A DNA stretch of 14,711 nt, from the NCBI GenBank assembly GCA_050258715.1, contig JBLMZH010000033.1, positions 1-14,711 on the forward strand, read 5' to 3'. Position 1 is the stretch's first letter, and each line of letters opens with the position of its first letter. Below the pieces are notes generated by a model. It was given only the letters and a program-made list of their open reading frames with translations. It did not search any database and had not been told where the DNA came from. A program made the translations under genes and the position numbers. This stretch comes from JBLMZH01 sp050258715 (GTDB lineage Bacteria > Patescibacteriota > Doudnabacteria > UBA920 > O2-02-FULL-48-8). Shown piece by piece: positions 13,083 to 14,711 of this stretch.

Positions 13083-13673
13083 TCAGGCCTGGCCGAGTTC
13101 GTTGCTGATGGCCGCGTCGGGTGGCAGCTTGATGCCGGCAGGCTGCTTCAGCAAGGAGCTGAGCCGCTTGCCGTAGGGGAGAAGTTCGTCCTTCTCCTCG
13201 CGCTCCCTTTCTTCTTGCATCTTGTCGTAGACCTCCTCCAAGATGTCGACATCGGAGGACTTGGGCAGGCCGCTGGCCTCGATCTCGGACTTGATCTGGT
13301 CGAGTATCGCCGGCTCGACGAAGGGAGCGAACGACTCAAGCTTCCGCAAACCGCCGTTGACCGAGAAGAAGACAGCCGCCTCTTCTTCACCCACGGCGAT
13401 TTTGCCGTAGGGCAGGGGGATTCTTGGGTTGCTGCCGAGCTTGAAGGACAGGTCGGGAGGGGGGATGACTGCTGACAGCTCGCCCTTGAGTGCTTCGCAC
13501 TCTTCCGGCGAGATCATCCCGATTTCGGCGAGGCTATTGGCTATCGTGTAGCCCTGGCTGCGATGAAAGATCGTATCGGAGACTCTGTTTCTCTCCCCGT
13601 CGAGGTTGAAGTAGAAGTAGCCGTGCGCTTGTCCGCTGCAGAAACAAGGCAGAAAACTGATCATCTTGCTCAC
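13083..13673 (-). CDS. hypothetical cytoplasmic protein
   Basis: I do not recognise this 196-residue protein. It has no signal peptide or membrane segment. The N-terminus carries C10 and C12 (FLPCFCSGQ), then aromatic strands (HGYFYFNL), a middle part rich in Pro and Ser, and from about residue 145 a highly charged helix (EEVYDKMQEEREREEKDE) that may be coiled. It is acidic overall. The start is GTG at 13673 with AGGAGG six bases upstream, and TTGACA-N17-TAAAAT lies behind it, so expression should be good. It is the only minus-strand gene here. Its leader closely matches that of the LysM/FtsZ-like operon, which may point to common control. It may be a lineage-specific gene. Confidence 0.75.
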   Translation of the reverse strand: MSKMISFLPCFCSGQAHGYFYFNLDGERNRVSDTIFHRSQGYTIANSLAEIGMISPEECEALKGELSAVIPPPDLSFKLGSNPRIPLPYGKIAVGEEEAAVFFSVNGGLRKLESFAPFVEPAILDQIKSEIEASGLPKSSDVDILEEVYDKMQEEREREEKDELLPYGKRLSSLLKQPAGIKLPPDAAISNELGQA

Positions 13674-13676
13674 GTT

Positions 13677-13693
13677 TCTCCTCCTTTGGAGAT
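13677..13693 (-). promoter_or_regulatory. Shine-Dalgarno hairpin in the minus-strand gene leader
   Basis: Read on the minus strand, TCTCC and GGAGA flank the loop AAAGGA, so AGGAGG is again part loop, part stem. The sequence differs from the leader at 6191-6205 by a single extra A. Confidence 0.45.
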
Positions 13694-13731
13694 GGAATTA
13701 GAGCCTGGGTGGACCAAGAGACTAATAGCAA

Positions 13732-13760
13732 ATTTTACTATGAGCTTGGCCCAATGTCAA
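13732..13760 (-). promoter_or_regulatory. promoter of the minus-strand hypothetical gene
   Basis: On the minus strand TTGACA (13760-13755) and TAAAAT (13737-13732) are separated by exactly 17 bases, with a predicted start near 13725 and a leader of about 50 bases. It is one of the best promoter matches in the window. The rest of the 13674-13844 gap holds the upstream region of the divergent cyclophilin gene, where only a weak TTTACA (13785-13790) with GATAAG (13806-13811) is visible. Confidence 0.7.
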
Positions 13761-13844
13761 GATCCATCATCGGTCCGGAAAGGGTTTACAAATCGCAAAT
13801 TTTTCGATAAGCTGAAAAAGAACATTAAAATCTTAACCAAAATA

Positions 13845-14540
13845 ATGCTTAATAAAATATTTACAGTGGTTGTGGTTGTTGCCGCCTTAGGTGTTGGGGC
13901 CTATTATTTCATCCAGCACAGATCTCAATTGAAGCAAGAACCGGCGCAGCAACAGCAGCAGACCGGTTCTGAAACCCCGGCTCCGGCTGCCACAAACGAT
14001 CAAACCCAGACCGTGGCTTCAGACACGGTGGTGGCCGATTTCGATACTAATGCCGGCAAGTTCACGGTTACACTCGATCACAAGGCGGCACCCAAGACCG
14101 TTGATAATTTCGTGAAGCTGGCTAAAGAAGGCTACTATAATGGTTTGAAATTTCACCGCATTCTCCAGGATTTCGTCATCCAGGGCGGCGATCCAAACTC
14201 CAAAGACAGTGATCCTTCCAACGACGGCTACGGCGGGCCCGGCTATACCGTACCGGCCGAGATCGGGCTTAAGGCCAACAAAGGTGCGATCGCCATGGCC
14301 TCGACCGCTGCGGGCGGCCCTTCATCCGGCAGCCAGTTCTTCATCGTCACCACGGAAAGCAAAGACAATCATGATTTGCTCGACGGCAAGTACACGGTCT
14401 TCGGCTATGTCACGTCAGGCATGGACATCGTGACCAAGATTGCGGCCACTCCGGTCGAACCGAATCCCGACACTATGGAGCCGTCGATTCCCTTGAAGCC
14501 GCAGATCATCAATAAAATAACCCGTGAGGAGAGCAAGTAA
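13845..14540 (+). CDS. membrane-anchored cyclophilin-type peptidyl-prolyl isomerase
   Basis: The enzyme catalyses cis-trans isomerisation of prolyl bonds, here probably outside the membrane. From the ATG at 13845 the product is 231 residues. It has a signal anchor (about 4-23), a Gln/Pro/Ala-rich spacer to about 60, and a cyclophilin domain. Catalytic motifs are FHRILQDFVIQGGDP (103-117, with R105, F110 and Q113), SGSQFFIV (161-168) and LLDGKYTVFG (178-187). The frame is open upstream to 13563, but that extension overlaps the minus-strand gene and its promoter and lacks cyclophilin-like sequence. The chosen start places the hydrophobic helix at the N-terminus as expected. No strong Shine-Dalgarno sequence precedes it. 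Ndk follows without a gap. Confidence 0.92.
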   Translation: MLNKIFTVVVVVAALGVGAYYFIQHRSQLKQEPAQQQQQTGSETPAPAATNDQTQTVASDTVVADFDTNAGKFTVTLDHKAAPKTVDNFVKLAKEGYYNGLKFHRILQDFVIQGGDPNSKDSDPSNDGYGGPGYTVPAEIGLKANKGAIAMASTAAGGPSSGSQFFIVTTESKDNHDLLDGKYTVFGYVTSGMDIVTKIAATPVEPNPDTMEPSIPLKPQIINKITREESK

Positions 14541-14711
14541 ATGCATACGCATCCTGAAGAAGAACTGACCTATGTCATGGTCAAGCCGGACGGAGTCAAA
14601 CGGGGATTGATCGGCGAGATCGTGCATCGTTTCGAAAGAGTGGGGCTTAAGGTCATTGCCATGGAAATGGTCAAGCCGACCAAGGAAATGATCGACGAGC
14701 ACTATCCCAAA
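14541..14711 (+). CDS. ndk: nucleoside diphosphate kinase (partial, cut by the window end)
   Basis: The first 57 residues are visible and match the start of nucleoside diphosphate kinase, which makes NTPs and dNTPs from diphosphates via a phosphohistidine. Seen are TYVMVKPDGVKRGLIGEI (with the ATP-binding K15), RFERVGLKVIAMEM and the closing DEHY. The active-site His lies beyond the window. The ATG directly follows the cyclophilin stop codon, and GAGGAGAG at 14526-14533 inside that gene is its ribosome-binding site, so the two are co-transcribed. The pairing with an isomerase is probably only positional. Confidence 0.93.
   Translation, partial: MHTHPEEELTYVMVKPDGVKRGLIGEIVHRFERVGLKVIAMEMVKPTKEMIDEHYPK

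Noticed and set aside
13053..13475. Plus-strand frame of 140 residues opposite the minus-strand hypothetical gene
   Set aside because: It lacks a ribosome-binding site and promoter, whereas the minus-strand frame has both and covers the whole interval.
13563..13844. N-terminal extension of the cyclophilin gene to an upstream ATG
   Set aside because: It overlaps the minus-strand gene and its promoter; the internal ATG at 13845 places a signal anchor at the N-terminus, as expected for a secreted isomerase.

Overview
The window looks like part of a bacterial chromosome with moderate GC, tightly packed genes on the + strand, short intergenic gaps and many small proteins. A class II ribonucleotide reductase with cobalamin salvage but no B12 synthesis, SD-poor or leaderless starts, an archaeal/eukaryote-flavoured HisRS and several lineage-type hypotheticals fit a Candidate Phyla Radiation (Patescibacteria) genome. 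This is inference from gene content, not from a marker gene, and I hold it at moderate confidence. No rRNA, tRNA, CRISPR array, transposase or phage gene was seen.

Region A (1-6137) is a deoxynucleotide and cobalamin block. A consensus-like promoter overlaps two NrdR-box-like palindromes ahead of nrdR, followed by a B12-dependent ribonucleotide reductase (nrdJ), a small DUF3467-like protein, a cobalamin adenosyltransferase (cobO/btuR type), a CYTH-domain protein, a membrane-anchored DUF4430 (transcobalamin C-terminal-like) protein, a DUF6580-type membrane protein and a DUF167 protein. It ends in a clear terminator. The simplest reading is that the cell imports a corrinoid, adenosylates it and uses it for dNTP synthesis, with NrdR controlling expression.

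Region B (6138-9236) is a separate two-gene unit with its own TTGACA-N17-GATAAT promoter and its own terminator. It holds a secreted/anchored LysM protein with one internal transmembrane helix and a cytoplasmic tail, then a 600-residue divergent FtsZ/tubulin-superfamily GTPase. The GTPase carries the GTP-binding signature and both catalytic-loop aspartates, then a disordered linker and a distinct C-terminal domain. The linker DNA is a row of six short perfect hairpins of unrelated sequence. This pair is the best candidate for an undescribed system: a wall-binding membrane protein coupled to a cytoskeletal GTPase.

Region C (9237-13050) holds hisS, probably leaderless, then comEC. ComEC is interrupted at an A8 run exactly where a -1 shift would join it to the overlapping metallo-beta-lactamase ORF and restore a full-length protein of about 768 residues.

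Region D (13051-14711) holds a solitary minus-strand unknown gene with a strong promoter, divergent from a membrane-anchored cyclophilin and the 5' part of ndk. The minus-strand gene and the LysM gene share an almost identical leader in which the Shine-Dalgarno sequence lies inside a small hairpin.
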